From NCBI GenBank assembly GCA_956465555.1, contig OY101122.1, forward strand, positions 1,375,001-1,439,000: a stretch of DNA of 64,000 nucleotides. The letters run 5' to 3'. Every line of letters begins with the position of its first letter. Position 1 is the first letter of the stretch. A model generated the notes under the pieces. The model was given only the letters and a program-made list of their open reading frames with translations, made no database searches and was not told the DNA's origin. Both the position numbers and the translations under genes were made by a program. This document shows positions 21,774 through 32,287 of this stretch, piece after piece. Origin of the DNA: Nitzschia sp. pyKryTriq1 (Eukaryota > Bacillariophyta > Bacillariophyceae > Bacillariales > Bacillariaceae).

Positions 21774-23989
21774 CTAGGGATCTACCGGTAGAGGAACCTC
21801 ATTTTTGGAGTAGCGATATCGATTTCGCCGCTGGAATCCAAATTCCCAAAGAGGATCCATATTGACATGATAATCCAAGTTATTGCAACGAGCGTCATCA
21901 TCGTGGCAGCAAGTTGAACAACATCGGCAGGAAATCTGGGGCGCCACTACAGTGGTATTTTCGTCGTACAAGTTCTCGTCGATTCCACAATCTGCCACCA
22001 TGTTCGTTGTGGTAGGCCGTTCCTTCACCTCCACAGCATCACAGAAAACGTCAAGTGATCCCGTCAAGGAATTTTTCTCCAACAAGATTACTTCTAGAGT
22101 AGCATTCAACTTGACCAAGGAAGATGGGATGGTACCCGTCAATGCATTTCGATTCAGCAACAAGTGTTGTAAGTTTGGTAGCGCGGAAAAGAGGCTCTCG
22201 GGAATCGTCCCCGACAATTGATTCCCATCCAAATCGAGAAGCCTCAAGCCGGGCCACCACGCTCCGAAACTCTGAGGAATCGTCCCAATCAGATTGGCAT
22301 TTTTCATGGAAAATTCAACAAGGTTTGTAAGCTCCGGAAACAGAAAGAGGAGGGCATGGTCGAATGCATTGTTTCCTAGAAACAGAATGGACAAGTCCGT
22401 GAGGAGTGATATGGCATCGATGGGAAGAGATCCAGTGAATGCATTCCGTGACAGATCCAAATGCACAATAGAGGCAAGATTTCCAATGGAAGATGGAATG
22501 GTCGAGCTCAAAGCATTGTCGTATAGCGCCAATAATGATAAAGAGGGCTTTGCAGGTGGAACCTCAACAAGTGGCCCAAAGAGTTTGTTGCCATGCAAGT
22601 CAACGACTCTTATCGATTCCATATTGAAGAAATTGCGCGGCAATCGGGACTCGATAAGGTTGTTGTTCAGATCCAGAAAGACCATGGTGGTCCGCCATTT
22701 GTCAATGAGACCTTCTGTCAATTCTCCTGTAATGGCATTATCTTCCAGGTATAGCTGTGTGAGATTCGGCAAACGACCAAAGTCCGACAAGACACCCGTC
22801 AGCAGATTATCGTCCAATATCAGAGTGTCCAGACTCGAAAGATGGAAAAAAGCGTCGGGAATGATTCCCGTCAAGAAATTGTTGGCAACTCCGAAGACAA
22901 TCAGCGAGGTCAAGTTGCCAATCGATGCCGGTATTGTACCCCCGAAATTGCAGTAATTCGTCTCTAGAAATTGTAGCCCTTGAATCTGGAAAAGGGCAGG
23001 ATTCAACGAGCCATGCATCCTAGTGTTAAATGAAAGCGAGAGCCGACGAATACCTTGAATGTGTCGAATTTCGTCTGGAATCGTTCCATGTAATCCATTT
23101 TGATCTAGAGTAGCAAGCAATCCGTGGAAAAGGAAGTCGGGTGAGGAGATCAGAGATACCTCTCATACCGTAGGACATGGAATCGCAATCGTCGTGACCT
23201 TTCCAACTTACCGAACGAAACGTCATACAACACCACATCTGGATTTTCGACTTCTGTGAAACAAGATATTCCCAAACGAGATACCACAGAATCAGGTGTT
23301 GTGAAAACAGAGTTCCATTCGCAAATATGGCTTTCGTTTAGAAAATTCAACTGATAGTTCCAGCTTTCGCCACCCAAGGCGTAATACACGACGGCGAAGG
23401 CATACCGAATGATCACTTCTTGCGAAACATTATCAGCGAGGGATTCGTTGAATATTTTTGTGTTGCTGTGTATCCAACTCAAAGCCTTAGACTGAGAGCT
23501 TGTGGGATTTGCCAAATCTTCGGCCAAGCTTATTTCCATGTCTATCAGATACTGCGCCAGAGAAAAGGGAGATGAAGGAGGCGCCATGGGAGCTTCGCTG
23601 GATTTGTTGCTGTCGTCTCGCACCACGAAGTAGACTATTAATGAAGATGCAACGGCTATCAAGGCAATGATGATGGCAATCCTGGTTTGTCGCTTCGGAT
23701 CGCTGCCGATTCTTCTGGGAAGAACTTCTGGCTTTGCTTTCAAGGGTGCTGGTGCCGGTTCTTCTTGGGAAGCGGCGTTTGGATTTTGAGGATTTTCCAT
23801 ATATGTTTCTTCGGGCTTGTCATGATTCGTAGAATGGACAGCGGATTTTTGCTCGGGCTCGCCGACATCCGAACCAGCACCACGGGCATCATCTGCGTCT
23901 TCCTTGAGAGTTGATGTAGATTGTGAAACGTCGGCACCAGTGTCACCCACTTTCTCCTCCTCTTCTAAATCGTTCCGTTTGTCAGTCAT
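21774..23989 (-). CDS. transmembrane leucine-rich-repeat protein (diatom LRR type)
   Basis: Exons 23212-23989 and 21774-23104 over a 107-base intron (GTAAGT...CTCTAG), giving 702 residues. The junction yields LYDVSFDQNGLHGTIPDEI, a continuous LRR start. The N-terminal about 103 residues are acidic and disordered with no signal peptide. One membrane helix (IAIIIALIAVASSLIVYFVV, about 104-124) follows, then a juxtamembrane domain with ALGGESW and CEWNSVF, and then about a dozen plant-type LRRs (GTIPxSIGNLTSL, LDLSRN, LDLDGNQLSGTIP). The end is Cys-rich (CRCCSTCCHDDD). The layout suggests N-in topology with the LRRs outside and no kinase domain. I know this architecture from large diatom families. 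A ligand-sensing or adhesion role is inference. Confidence 0.88.
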
Positions 23990-24575
23990 CGTCGCCGAAG
24001 AGGTGGTTTCTGTTGCAGAATGGTTGAGGTTTGCATTGGGTCATCATAGCTTTGATGACAACCATGGTACAAGGTGTGTGATTCTGATGATTGGGTGTCA
24101 GATGGATCATGGATCTAGTATGGTTCTCTTTTGACTTTTGAAGTTTCCGAAGGATTTTGCTGTCAAGCTTCCGATCGCATGAGTCTAATTTCATAATAAT
24201 GGGGCCTTTTGATTCGAAATGGCAAAAACAAAACAGCAAATGCTGCAGCGATAGCATGCTCGTCTCTCGTCTCAACTCGATGCTCAACGCAAGGCCACGA
24301 TGGTGCTTTGCGGTACCGGTATGACAAGGTACCCCTTCCGTTGCATCCCACGTAGCGTATCAATAATTGTCTGCTGCAGCGGAACGATTTCACATGCATG
24401 ACCCACAATGGATGTATTTGAGAAAAGGACGTTTCCTTTTATGCTTCCTATATTATCTACTAAGATAATGCCGGGGAGGATAGAGACGATGAAGACAGAT
24501 TGAGAATTTTCTCAAGAAAAGTTTCGCAGGATCGTCGCTTCAGGCTCCCGCGTTCTTTGCCGTACAGCCACTGTA
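23990..24575. other. intergenic, no gene seen
   Basis: Upstream of the LRR gene and downstream of the next minus-strand gene. It has a short GGTACCGGTATGAC tract near 24310. Confidence 0.5.
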
Positions 24576-25979
24576 TTATAGTATGGAGTAGTTAAAGGGA
24601 CCCAAGGCAGGACAAGCTTCCACTTTTGCCTTGAACTGGCTGAGAAGTTCCAAGATCCCAGGCTTGGTATACTCGAAATCCCAGCCAAGATCAGTCACGC
24701 CGTTTCGCTCCTTGAGAAAAAGACGTCGCCAGTACGCAGCAATACTCTTGACCATGATCTCAATGTTATTATCTTCAGCTTCGGCGTGGTCATACATCCA
24801 CTGATCAAATTCGTGGATGGTATGAGTAAGGGCAATGAGCCAGTCGAGACGGTCGGACTGAGATTTGACGTTCCGTTGAATCTCTCCCCACGTTTCCCAT
24901 GCAAGGTACACTTGACGACCAAACGAGCCATGTTGGTCGTAATAAAACACGGGTGTTTCCCCTTCTTGTTGCATTGCTGCTTGTTCCCCAAAAAGAAAAT
25001 CCCGGGTACTTTCCAGCTTCTCCGCGCGAGACTCGGTGATGAGAATGTATCGGAAGCTATCCAGGTCTTGCCGCGACAAAAGATTTCTCATTTCCTCTTC
25101 ATCGCTGTTGTCGAGTGTCCCTTCGATAAGTGCAGATCTTCGAGTGGTGCGACGACCTAGTGGTGCATCAGAATCATGATGAAGATCGCTTGACGACGAG
25201 CCGTTGTTGCTTTGTTCATGATTGCTGCTGCTATCACTTGCACTTGCAATTGCAATGATGCTACTGGCCTCCAAGCCACGAATGAGAAGGGAACCGAGAA
25301 AGCCATGAGCAATCATGAAGTCTTGAAAATGATCCTTCCACTCGCCATAGGGGGTGCAACTTGGTGGACTACCACGACCACTAACACTACGAGTAGTAGA
25401 TTTGACGAGAACGGCCGGGATCCTTGTCGTCTTGACGACCGGCGCCTGCTCCTTCTCTGTTGCAACAACAAGGGCGGGTGAACTCTTACTCTGTTGTCGT
25501 TCTTCTAATTGGAGTTCTCCTGGTGGACGGTCTTGACCTACTAGTGGTGGTGTCAACAGGTTGTTCCTTGCTGAGGTATCATCACTCTTATCAGCAATAC
25601 TTTTGTTTGAGCCCGCCGCATCTGTTGCGATTGCACCGATGTGATCATGGTGATGATTATCTGTACCACCAGCAGCAGTAGTACTAGTACCACCCTCGGG
25701 AAGAATCAAGAATGCTGGCTTTTCTTGCGAGAAGGCTCGTTTCTTGGTCGGGGGTTCTGGTTGTTCCTCGTTCTTTTCGTGCCGACGATGACGACGACGA
25801 TGATGACGATGATTCGTGGCGTCCGCGAGATGATTCTTGGGTGCTGTCCGATGAGGATTATTCATGATTTGTTGCTGTTGCTTGGGTCGAAGAAGGTCGT
25901 TTTTGAGATCACGAAGTTTCGAACACTGATGATAGGTTGGTAGTCTATCTTCTGGTTTGTTGGAACAGCATTGGACCAT
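24576..25979 (-). CDS. unrecognised protein with structured C-terminal half
   Basis: 467 residues from the first in-frame ATG (25979); the open frame upstream of it begins only at TTG. I do not recognise a family. The N-terminal half is low complexity (poly-Gln, His/Arg run HRHHRRRHRRHEK, Ser/Thr-rich). The C-terminal half looks folded: GEWKDHFQDFMIAHGFLGSL, a Ser/Asn spacer, then SRQDLDSFRYILITESRAEK and YYDQHGSFGRQVYLAWETWG. It ends with Trp-rich helices (HEFDQWMYDHAEAED, AAYWRRLFLKERNG). No signal peptide, membrane helix or zinc ligands are evident. A C-terminus containing only helices and aromatic residues might mediate protein binding; this is not demonstrated. Confidence 0.65.
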   Translation of the reverse strand: MVQCCSNKPEDRLPTYHQCSKLRDLKNDLLRPKQQQQIMNNPHRTAPKNHLADATNHRHHRRRHRRHEKNEEQPEPPTKKRAFSQEKPAFLILPEGGTSTTAAGGTDNHHHDHIGAIATDAAGSNKSIADKSDDTSARNNLLTPPLVGQDRPPGELQLEERQQSKSSPALVVATEKEQAPVVKTTRIPAVLVKSTTRSVSGRGSPPSCTPYGEWKDHFQDFMIAHGFLGSLLIRGLEASSIIAIASASDSSSNHEQSNNGSSSSDLHHDSDAPLGRRTTRRSALIEGTLDNSDEEEMRNLLSRQDLDSFRYILITESRAEKLESTRDFLFGEQAAMQQEGETPVFYYDQHGSFGRQVYLAWETWGEIQRNVKSQSDRLDWLIALTHTIHEFDQWMYDHAEAEDNNIEIMVKSIAAYWRRLFLKERNGVTDLGWDFEYTKPGILELLSQFKAKVEACPALGPFNYSIL

Positions 25980-26721
25980 GATCTTGGCGGGAACGATTGA
26001 TTGATTGTTGGTTGGTTGGCGGTTGTTGTTCTTTTTCAATCACAGTTTCTCGTTTCTCCCGCCGTCTGGATCTTCCTCGGGTATTAATACGTACCGCGGG
26101 CGGGAGTGGAAATCATAAGCCATCTTCTCTTCTTACTGACTGTACCGTTACCATACTTGTACTGTACATTACAGTACGTACCAGTATGTACTGTACTTCA
26201 CAGCACCGGTACTGTACCAGTCGTACCATTCTACCGGTACAGTGTACACGTAGGGCCCGGTAGGTACTCTACGAAGTACCGGTACAGTATGGATACAGCT
26301 CGCTCGGCCGGCGCGCGTGGCCTCTGTGGAATAATCATCATCTCGCGAAAGAAGGCCACGACGACGCGAAAAAGAAGAACCGCAATTGTCAAGATGAGGG
26401 AACAAAAGACTTCTCACTGTCGCTATCATCATTATCCACTGTCGTTATCATCATTATCCCCACTACTACCAAACCAAAAGTCGTCTACGTCGGTTCATCC
26501 TTTCACCAAAGAAACTTTAGATAGAACCATCACGCTGCCTGTTTGCTTCAAAGAGCTCTTCTACCCGGTCCATTTCCATCATTTTTGCTGCTTCCGTGTG
26601 ACTAATTGACTCCCACGGAATTCCACCATTCCATAGTATTCCAGCTGATCGACTGCAAGGCTACGTACAACGTACATCAACTACAATACGAAATAACATT
26701 TTCATCTCGTATTATTAAAAA
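25980..26721. other. intergenic with GTAC-rich tract
   Basis: No supported gene. Bases about 26150-26290 carry a dense run of GTACTGTAC, CCGGTAC and GTACCAG words between divergently placed genes. Confidence 0.6.
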
Positions 26722-27192
26722 ATGACAATCCGAATCAGTGAAGACACCGTTGTTTTGGTTGCCGTGGTGATTGGAATATTTCTACTGGCGATGATGTGTT
26801 TGGCGTGCTCGTTGAATCCACGGGAACTCCTCGACGGAAGTCTGTTTCGTTGTTGTCGGTGCTGCCGGCGGCGGCGAAACTCGTCCGATAATGGCGGTGA
26901 GGATCCCCAGGCGTACGACACGCTCAATGAATTCATATTCGAGGTGGATGACAACAACAACCACAACAACCACAACAACAACAGTATCAATAGCCACAAC
27001 AATCAAAATGCTTCCAGAGGGTTTGTGGCTCTCAGCAATATGCAAACAACGATGGAACAAGTCTTTCCAGATCTTTTGGGCAATGATGAGCCGCCTTCAC
27101 CCCATCCTTCTCAGTATCATGACGTGGAACGCCCGCTTTTTGGTAGCAACAACGGTGGCGCAAATGCAGAATTGAGTGAACCTCTCCTGTAA
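26722..27192 (+). CDS. small single-pass membrane protein, unrecognised
   Basis: 156 residues from the ATG at 26722. A hydrophobic helix lies at about residues 8-30 (TVVLVAVVIGIFLLAMMCLA). A Cys/Arg-rich juxtamembrane run follows (FRCCRCCRRRR) that would suit palmitoylation and inside-positive topology, and then an Asn/His-rich low-complexity stretch. The C-terminal tail has EPPSPHPSQYHD and ends acidic-hydrophobic, ELSEPLL, which resembles dileucine sorting signals. I know no family. The tail signals are inference from composition. Confidence 0.6.
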   Translation: MTIRISEDTVVLVAVVIGIFLLAMMCLACSLNPRELLDGSLFRCCRCCRRRRNSSDNGGEDPQAYDTLNEFIFEVDDNNNHNNHNNNSINSHNNQNASRGFVALSNMQTTMEQVFPDLLGNDEPPSPHPSQYHDVERPLFGSNNGGANAELSEPLL

Positions 27193-27558
27193 TGATTGCG
27201 CTGCAAAATAATGATAACTCGAGCGAGTGGAGCAGAGTGGGCTTACGTCATGGTGTTCGAGGAAGAGCCACCAAGCTATTCTACCACTTCAATGACTCTA
27301 ACATGCAAGCGCTCAAGGTTGTGTATAGTAGACTACTTTTTTATTCTGCAACATACCATTTCTTTTGTGGACTTTGGTATCTGAGCTGCAGTCTGTAGCG
27401 AATGATGTAGCATATCGCTCGTCCCCAAGCCCTTCTCAAGGTGAGCAGAGTATGCCCAGCTACAGCATTTCAATTGTGGTCCATCGTTCTTCATTTCGGA
27501 TATACATGCCGACTACTGTTATTAGCACTATAGCTGAGTTTCGTGAGACCCTCCTGAC
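27193..27558. other. convergent intergenic stretch
   Basis: 3' flanks of the membrane protein and the ankyrin gene. Nothing recognised. Confidence 0.5.
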
Positions 27559-28257
27559 TCACTCAACGCGGCCAGTCGTCTTTTCGGTAGGAGAGAACAT
27601 TGTTGTCAGCTTCCCAAAATATGTTATCAGCTCATCTGCATTCACAATCTCGTCTTTCCTCGATTGTACAATTTCCATAGGTGTCTCGCCAACTTCATCT
27701 TTCATTGTTAGAGCTTCCGGGAATATGGCCACCATTTTGGCTACAAGCTTCGTGGGAATAGTTTCATTTCTTGCCACCAGATAATGGAGCGGAGTTCGGC
27801 GCTCAATATCCACCACGTGAATGGCCGAAGGGGCCCTCTCCAGTAGTAAAAATATAATGGAATCTTCGGTATCGCCATGATTCCCTTCGACATCCATGCA
27901 AGCCCAGTGCAGCGGGGTTCGTTTAAAGGTGTCCTGAGATGAAGCCGCGTCGACATTGGCATCGAGCAAGGCCATCACTGCAGCAAGTTTCATTCGAAAG
28001 ATGCTTTCCTTAATATCCGGTGCACAGGAAGCACAACTCTGGGTGCGGAGAAGTCGACACAATGGTGTGTCCATAGGCGCATATTTGTGGACAAATCGAG
28101 CTTCTTTCGGGTGTGCCTTGCATCGATCAGGAATCAAATCCCAATCCCCTTGGGCTGCATATCGATACAATGTGGGCTCTCGGAATTTTGAATACAAAGC
28201 AAACTTGTAGGAATCCCAGACACAGCATTGTTGGGGATTGTGTTGCACTCCTGGCAT
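27559..28257 (-). CDS. ankyrin-repeat protein
   Basis: 232 residues, single exon, ATG at 28257. The start (MPGVQHNPQQCCVWDSYKFA) is followed by YRYAAQGDWDLIPDRCKAHP, a degenerate first repeat. Two clear ankyrin repeats come next: RTPLHWACMDVEGNHGD and RRTPLHYLVARNE. A final partial repeat is DEVGETPMEIVQS. Proteins with this arrangement are frequent in diatom genomes. Ankyrins bind other proteins, and no enzymatic domain is attached. The partner and location are unknown. Confidence 0.82.
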   Translation of the reverse strand: MPGVQHNPQQCCVWDSYKFALYSKFREPTLYRYAAQGDWDLIPDRCKAHPKEARFVHKYAPMDTPLCRLLRTQSCASCAPDIKESIFRMKLAAVMALLDANVDAASSQDTFKRTPLHWACMDVEGNHGDTEDSIIFLLLERAPSAIHVVDIERRTPLHYLVARNETIPTKLVAKMVAIFPEALTMKDEVGETPMEIVQSRKDEIVNADELITYFGKLTTMFSPTEKTTGRVE

Positions 28258-28844
28258 GGTGAAAGGTCTTGAGTTTCGTTTGTTGTTGTTTCGCTAGAAT
28301 ATTATTCTATCGGGTAGTAGCGTGGGGCTTTGTGGATTGTACCGTTGTGTTGGCTTTGGGGATTGTACAGTATGTGTTGACTGTTGACTTCGTGGATTGT
28401 ACAAGTACCGTACCGTATGTGTTGACTGTTGACATCGCATCTCTCGTGGTGTGTCGTGTCTCGTGTCATGCCACGAGACCGCCATGGCTCATGGCTTTTC
28501 GTGCTAGAGAAGAGGAAGAAAATTGAACTTCGCGCTCATGCGCAGCGCGCGTGTTCGCACCGCAGCAGGCAGGATTGTTCATGATGATGATTCATGATGA
28601 TGTAACAACTAAAGAGCATGGCAGCCTATTATTGAAAAGACCGTTCGTCCAGCAAGACCACAACGATGCCAGACTGCCGAAAAAGGGACCCACCGAAAAA
28701 CGACGAGCGACGAGCGACGAGTGACGACAACAAAAAGGTAAAAGAGACTACACACTACACATTGTCAACAATTGACCCGCATCTTCCTGCTTTCGATGTG
28801 CTGTCTCTTTCAGTAGTACTGTGACCCATCCCGTCTTCATACCT
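28258..28844. other. intergenic; imperfect tandem repeat
   Basis: Promoter side of the ankyrin and PhyH genes. The strings at 28733-28740 (AAAAAGGTAAAAG) and 28804-28812 (CTCTTTCAG) could bound a 5' UTR intron of the PhyH gene, but the frames do not join to a coding exon. Confidence 0.45.
28331..28433. repeat. imperfect tandem repeat, about 45-bp unit
   Basis: GTATGTGTTGACTGTTGAC occurs at 28370-28388 and 28415-28433, and GGATTGTAC recurs three times in the same stretch. Confidence 0.7.
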
Positions 28845-29849
28845 ATGATTGAGACCGAATGGAATAGGGAGGAGCATGATTTTCGGATACGAATTCCCTT
28901 AGTCGCGTCCGATGAAAACGACGACTCTTTCGCAAAATCGGCACTGCCGAAAGTCCCGCAAAGTCTTGTTGAAGCTTTCAGTCGGGATGGCTTCATCGTC
29001 TGTCCCAATGTGACGAGCGTTGAAGCTGTTGAGGCACTTAATGATCATCTTGAGGATGTCTTGCGAGGTTCCTATGATCGTGGCAATGCCCCCGACAAAA
29101 CTCCCCGATTGCTGAAAAGCGAAAAACCGGTTACTGCGAGCAATGCATCATCGCATAAGAAATCATCGGTGGGCGCGATTGGTTTCAGCGGAAATCTACA
29201 AAATGTCAAAGTTCTTCAAATCATAAATGTACACAAAGCAAATACCATGTTTCGAAAACTGGGGACAGATCCTCGACTAGGAAGTCTCGTGGCTCAACTG
29301 GCTGGATGGGAACAAGGAGCTCGACTGGCGCAGGATCAGGTGTGGGCAAAGCCACCGGGTGCACCACCCTTGATCTTCCACAGAGACTCTCCTTACTTTA
29401 TGTTTGAGCCAGACGATGTTGTGACGGTTTGGTTTGCACTGGATGATATGGACGAGGAGCTTGGTCCACTGGAGTATGTGCGGGGAAGTCACAAATGGGG
29501 CGACGGACGATATGGCTCATCGAGCCAGTTTTATCAACACAATCCGAAGAGCCTATTGCTATCCGCAGCCGAACGAGAGGGAATCGATCCGGCCACGCTG
29601 GAAATAGTGAGCATGTCTGGCATAACGAAGGGCAGTCTTTCCATCCATCACGGCAAAACATGGCATGGATCCGGAAAGAACAGGTCGAAATCGAAGCCAC
29701 GTCGAGGCCTAGGTATGCACTTTGTACCTGCCAACGTTCGGTTCACAGCAGAAGCATCTCATAGCAAACTATGGAAAACCTATATTGCGAATGCAGACGA
29801 TCCATCGACGGTCGAACTTCCCAGTGAGGATTTTCCTCTAACTGTGTAG
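28845..29849 (+). CDS. phytanoyl-CoA dioxygenase (PhyH) family oxygenase
   Basis: Fe(II)/2-oxoglutarate-dependent hydroxylase, 334 residues from the first in-frame ATG (28845); the frame upstream begins at GTG. The iron site is visible as FHRDSPYF (His and Asp, about residue 178) and TWHGSGKN (second His, about 272). RRGLGMHF supplies the likely 2-oxoglutarate Arg (about 288). The N-terminus has SRDGFIVCPNVTS, the usual PhyH entry strand, and the middle has LGPLEYVRGSHKWGDG, typical of the jelly-roll core. No peroxisomal or plastid signal is clear. The substrate cannot be inferred; many algal homologues act on small molecules other than phytanoyl-CoA. It converges with the glutaredoxin-like gene, 37 bases apart. 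Confidence 0.88.
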   Translation: MIETEWNREEHDFRIRIPLVASDENDDSFAKSALPKVPQSLVEAFSRDGFIVCPNVTSVEAVEALNDHLEDVLRGSYDRGNAPDKTPRLLKSEKPVTASNASSHKKSSVGAIGFSGNLQNVKVLQIINVHKANTMFRKLGTDPRLGSLVAQLAGWEQGARLAQDQVWAKPPGAPPLIFHRDSPYFMFEPDDVVTVWFALDDMDEELGPLEYVRGSHKWGDGRYGSSSQFYQHNPKSLLLSAAEREGIDPATLEIVSMSGITKGSLSIHHGKTWHGSGKNRSKSKPRRGLGMHFVPANVRFTAEASHSKLWKTYIANADDPSTVELPSEDFPLTV

Positions 29850-29886
29850 CTAATAATCTTGCTCTTGCAAAAAATAGACAATCACA

Positions 29887-30372
29887 TCAAAGTTCATTTC
29901 CGGCTTGCCGAACCATTTCCTCCAATTCCCCCAATGCATGCATCTGATCTATCTCATTGTTTCCACCCACATGTTTTCCTCCAATAAAAATATTCGGTAG
30001 TGCCCACTGTCCTGTCATGTCTTCCAACTCTAGCATTAGCAGTGAGCCATCCCAGCCTTCCATTAAATCTAAATCTAAGAATTCAACCGGGGTTGTCGTC
30101 TCCTTGGAAATATGTCTCAGAAGCTCTTTTGCCTGCTGATTTTGTTTCCCGTAGCTTCGAGCGAAAACGATCACCTGTGTTCATTCAGATGAATGCATGT
30201 GAGAAGAGATCCGATTTCCCAAATCAATTTGCCATCACCACGAACTTACTTCATGAGTCTTAATCTTCCTTTTGATGTAGTCTATTGGCTCCTCGCCCGT
30301 ACTCATCACCTGACCGTGTACACTCGAAATGGAGACAAAGAAAAATGCGAACGACTTGCCGAAGATGCCCAT
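29887..30372 (-). CDS. glutaredoxin-like protein lacking the active-site cysteines
   Basis: Exons 30250-30372 and 29887-30174 over a 75-base intron (GTAAGT...CACAG) give 136 residues. The N-terminus MGIFGKSFAFFFVSISSVHG looks like a secretory signal. The glutaredoxin fold reads IKTHEVIVFARSYGKQNQQA, then VEFLDLDLMEG and LPNIFIGGKHVGGNNEI, the usual glutathione-binding Thr/Leu-Pro and Gly-Gly strands. Where glutaredoxins carry CPYC or CGFS the sequence is YGKQ, and no Cys remains in the mature protein. Thiol redox chemistry is therefore unlikely. It may keep glutathione or partner binding in the secretory or plastid-envelope space. The splice junction gives perfect family continuity. Confidence 0.82.
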
Positions 30373-30998
30373 CCTTCCTACCATATTCTATGGTTTGTTG
30401 TTAAAATGATGAGCTGGAAATATGAATCGCTGCTCTTTCGGAGGGAACGGGTTGAGTGCCTGTTTCGTAGGAATTTAGACCTTTTTGAGTTGCATCAAAG
30501 GTGGAATGGGTCTTCGGGTTGGTGCAACGCATCGATGGATTTCGAATCGTCTTCCGTTGTTGTTGGCTTCTTGATTCTTCTTGCACTCGAGAACAAGGCA
30601 TGCAACGCGCTGAGGACCACGGTCATAATGTGACAAAAGAGAGTCTTTTTTCTTGCTTCTTGATGGAAACGCACGTCAAAACTTTGATGACCGAAATGGT
30701 TCTTGTTTCGTTAATTAATTAATGTCTCTAATTTGTCCTAGGACAGAGGGAAAATCGAAATTGCTTGCTTCATTCAAACAAGTACTGTACCTACCGGTAC
30801 GCCACTGCCTAGAACTCACGATTTTTTTAACAGTGACACACGCCTTCGCTCCTCGTGGAAGCAGCGCTCCGCGGCTCTCCCCTTTATTGGCCCAAAAGTC
30901 GGCTGGGTAGAATTGTTTTGTTACCTGCGCAAAAATTACATAGATCTGCAGTGGCTGTGTAAGGAATTAGCATGGTCTCCAACCACCTGACTTCTGTT

Positions 30999-31397
30999 TC
31001 ACTCACCTATGAACTGGTTCTGCATGGACGAGAACACCGTACTTCTTCTAGTCGTCAACCCCATTGCTATCATATTCTTCTTTTTACCATTTGCTGCCGT
31101 CCAAAGCAACTCCAAGTAGAACCTCTTTGACTCGTTGTCTGAATCCGAATTCCTCAATCCTACTAGCCTATCCTTGCAATCCCTAACAAACTTTTTGAAC
31201 AGAATACCTCCAACCTTCAGCTCCTCGTTCTGGTTGTAAAGGAACTTTACCTTCTCAAACAGCTCATCTTTGACCCTAAGAAAGTCCCCGCTAGATCTTG
31301 ACGAAGGAACAACTTGGAAGTACACTCGGCAACTACCCCATATGACGTTTGATCTTGCGTCTGGGATGAGCCAGTCATTCCTTACGAATGAGCACAC
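30999..31397 (-). CDS. orphan open frame, possible gene or element remnant
   Basis: 132 codons beginning at GTG, with a stop immediately upstream, so any start must come from splicing. The product has coding-like stretches (GGILFKKFVRDCKDRLVGL, RFYLELLWTAANGKKKNMIA) and ends TTRRSTVFSSMQNQFIGE. I do not recognise it. An overlapping plus-strand frame (31270-31626, TTG start) is equally open, so the strand is uncertain. It may be a transposon-derived fragment. Confidence 0.25.
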   Translation of the reverse strand: MCSFVRNDWLIPDARSNVIWGSCRVYFQVVPSSRSSGDFLRVKDELFEKVKFLYNQNEELKVGGILFKKFVRDCKDRLVGLRNSDSDNESKRFYLELLWTAANGKKKNMIAMGLTTRRSTVFSSMQNQFIGE

Positions 31398-32122
31398 TCA
31401 AAACGATAATGATAAGTTGCTGCTGCCACAGATCAAAAGGAACCTTGCTCAATATCACGGTGACATAGGCAACGTACTCATTTGGAAGGAAATCTTGTTA
31501 GAGCCGGATACCGGCGCCCGCCATTACGTCCGTGCGTTTCACTTCTTTGATGAATATGGTCCGTTCTTTGATTGGGCCCAAGTGAGAAGCCAAGATGTGA
31601 CTATTTGGGTGGTGTGTGAAAAATAGGTGTAAAGGGGAATGCACAGGGTCAATTTTAGGGGGCGGATAATCAGTTAGGCGCCAAAGGAGGTGGTTTGCAG
31701 TTTATGTGCGGTTGTTGCAGTAAAAAAACTGCAGAGGTGCGGAAAGGAATTTATTTAGAGTTGAGGATTTTTATTCAGCGCGGAAACTTTTATTTTGCAG
31801 TTGTGGGACTGTGACGTAGCGGGTTGTGTAGTAGAGGATAGTAATATGTCACGTACACCCGTATTGTCAACGTTCCGTATAAAGTGGCGTGTATAAGTAC
31901 TTACTGTTTTAGGCCAATGTTTTCAGGTGCGACATGAGTTTGGGCCGCTATGGCCTTTTTTCAGGCCTCTAGATGTGAACTACGCTTTGCTGGGTTCTGT
32001 ACCGGTAAGGCAGAGTAGAGTATTCGGAGAGTAGAGTATATTTGGCTGTTGAAGTAGACAGCATTGGTGGTTTGGCTAATCCGTGTTGTTTGGTGATCGG
32101 CGGCAGCATTCCGCTCGACACA

Positions 32123-32156
32123 ATTGAGAGCGCCAAAACATTGAGAGCGCCAAAAC
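32123..32156. repeat. 17-bp tandem duplication
   Basis: ATTGAGAGCGCCAAAAC occurs twice head-to-tail, perfectly. Confidence 0.9.
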
Positions 32157-32245
32157 AAAGGGCACTTTTCGTAAAATTGAAGCATTCATGCCCATTTTCA
32201 CTCATAATATTGAGTTTTGACTGATAATGTTTAGTTTTGACACTG

Positions 32246-32287
32246 CGCTTACACTTTTATTGCATCCGCTTACACTTTTATTTCATT
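32246..32287. repeat. 21-bp tandem duplication
   Basis: CGCTTACACTTTTATT occurs twice with a 21-base period, in an AT-rich tract. Confidence 0.85.

Noticed and set aside
28667-28740. 5' coding exon for the PhyH gene
   Set aside because: Joining its end to the acceptor at 28812 puts TAG directly in frame; a non-coding 5' exon remains possible.
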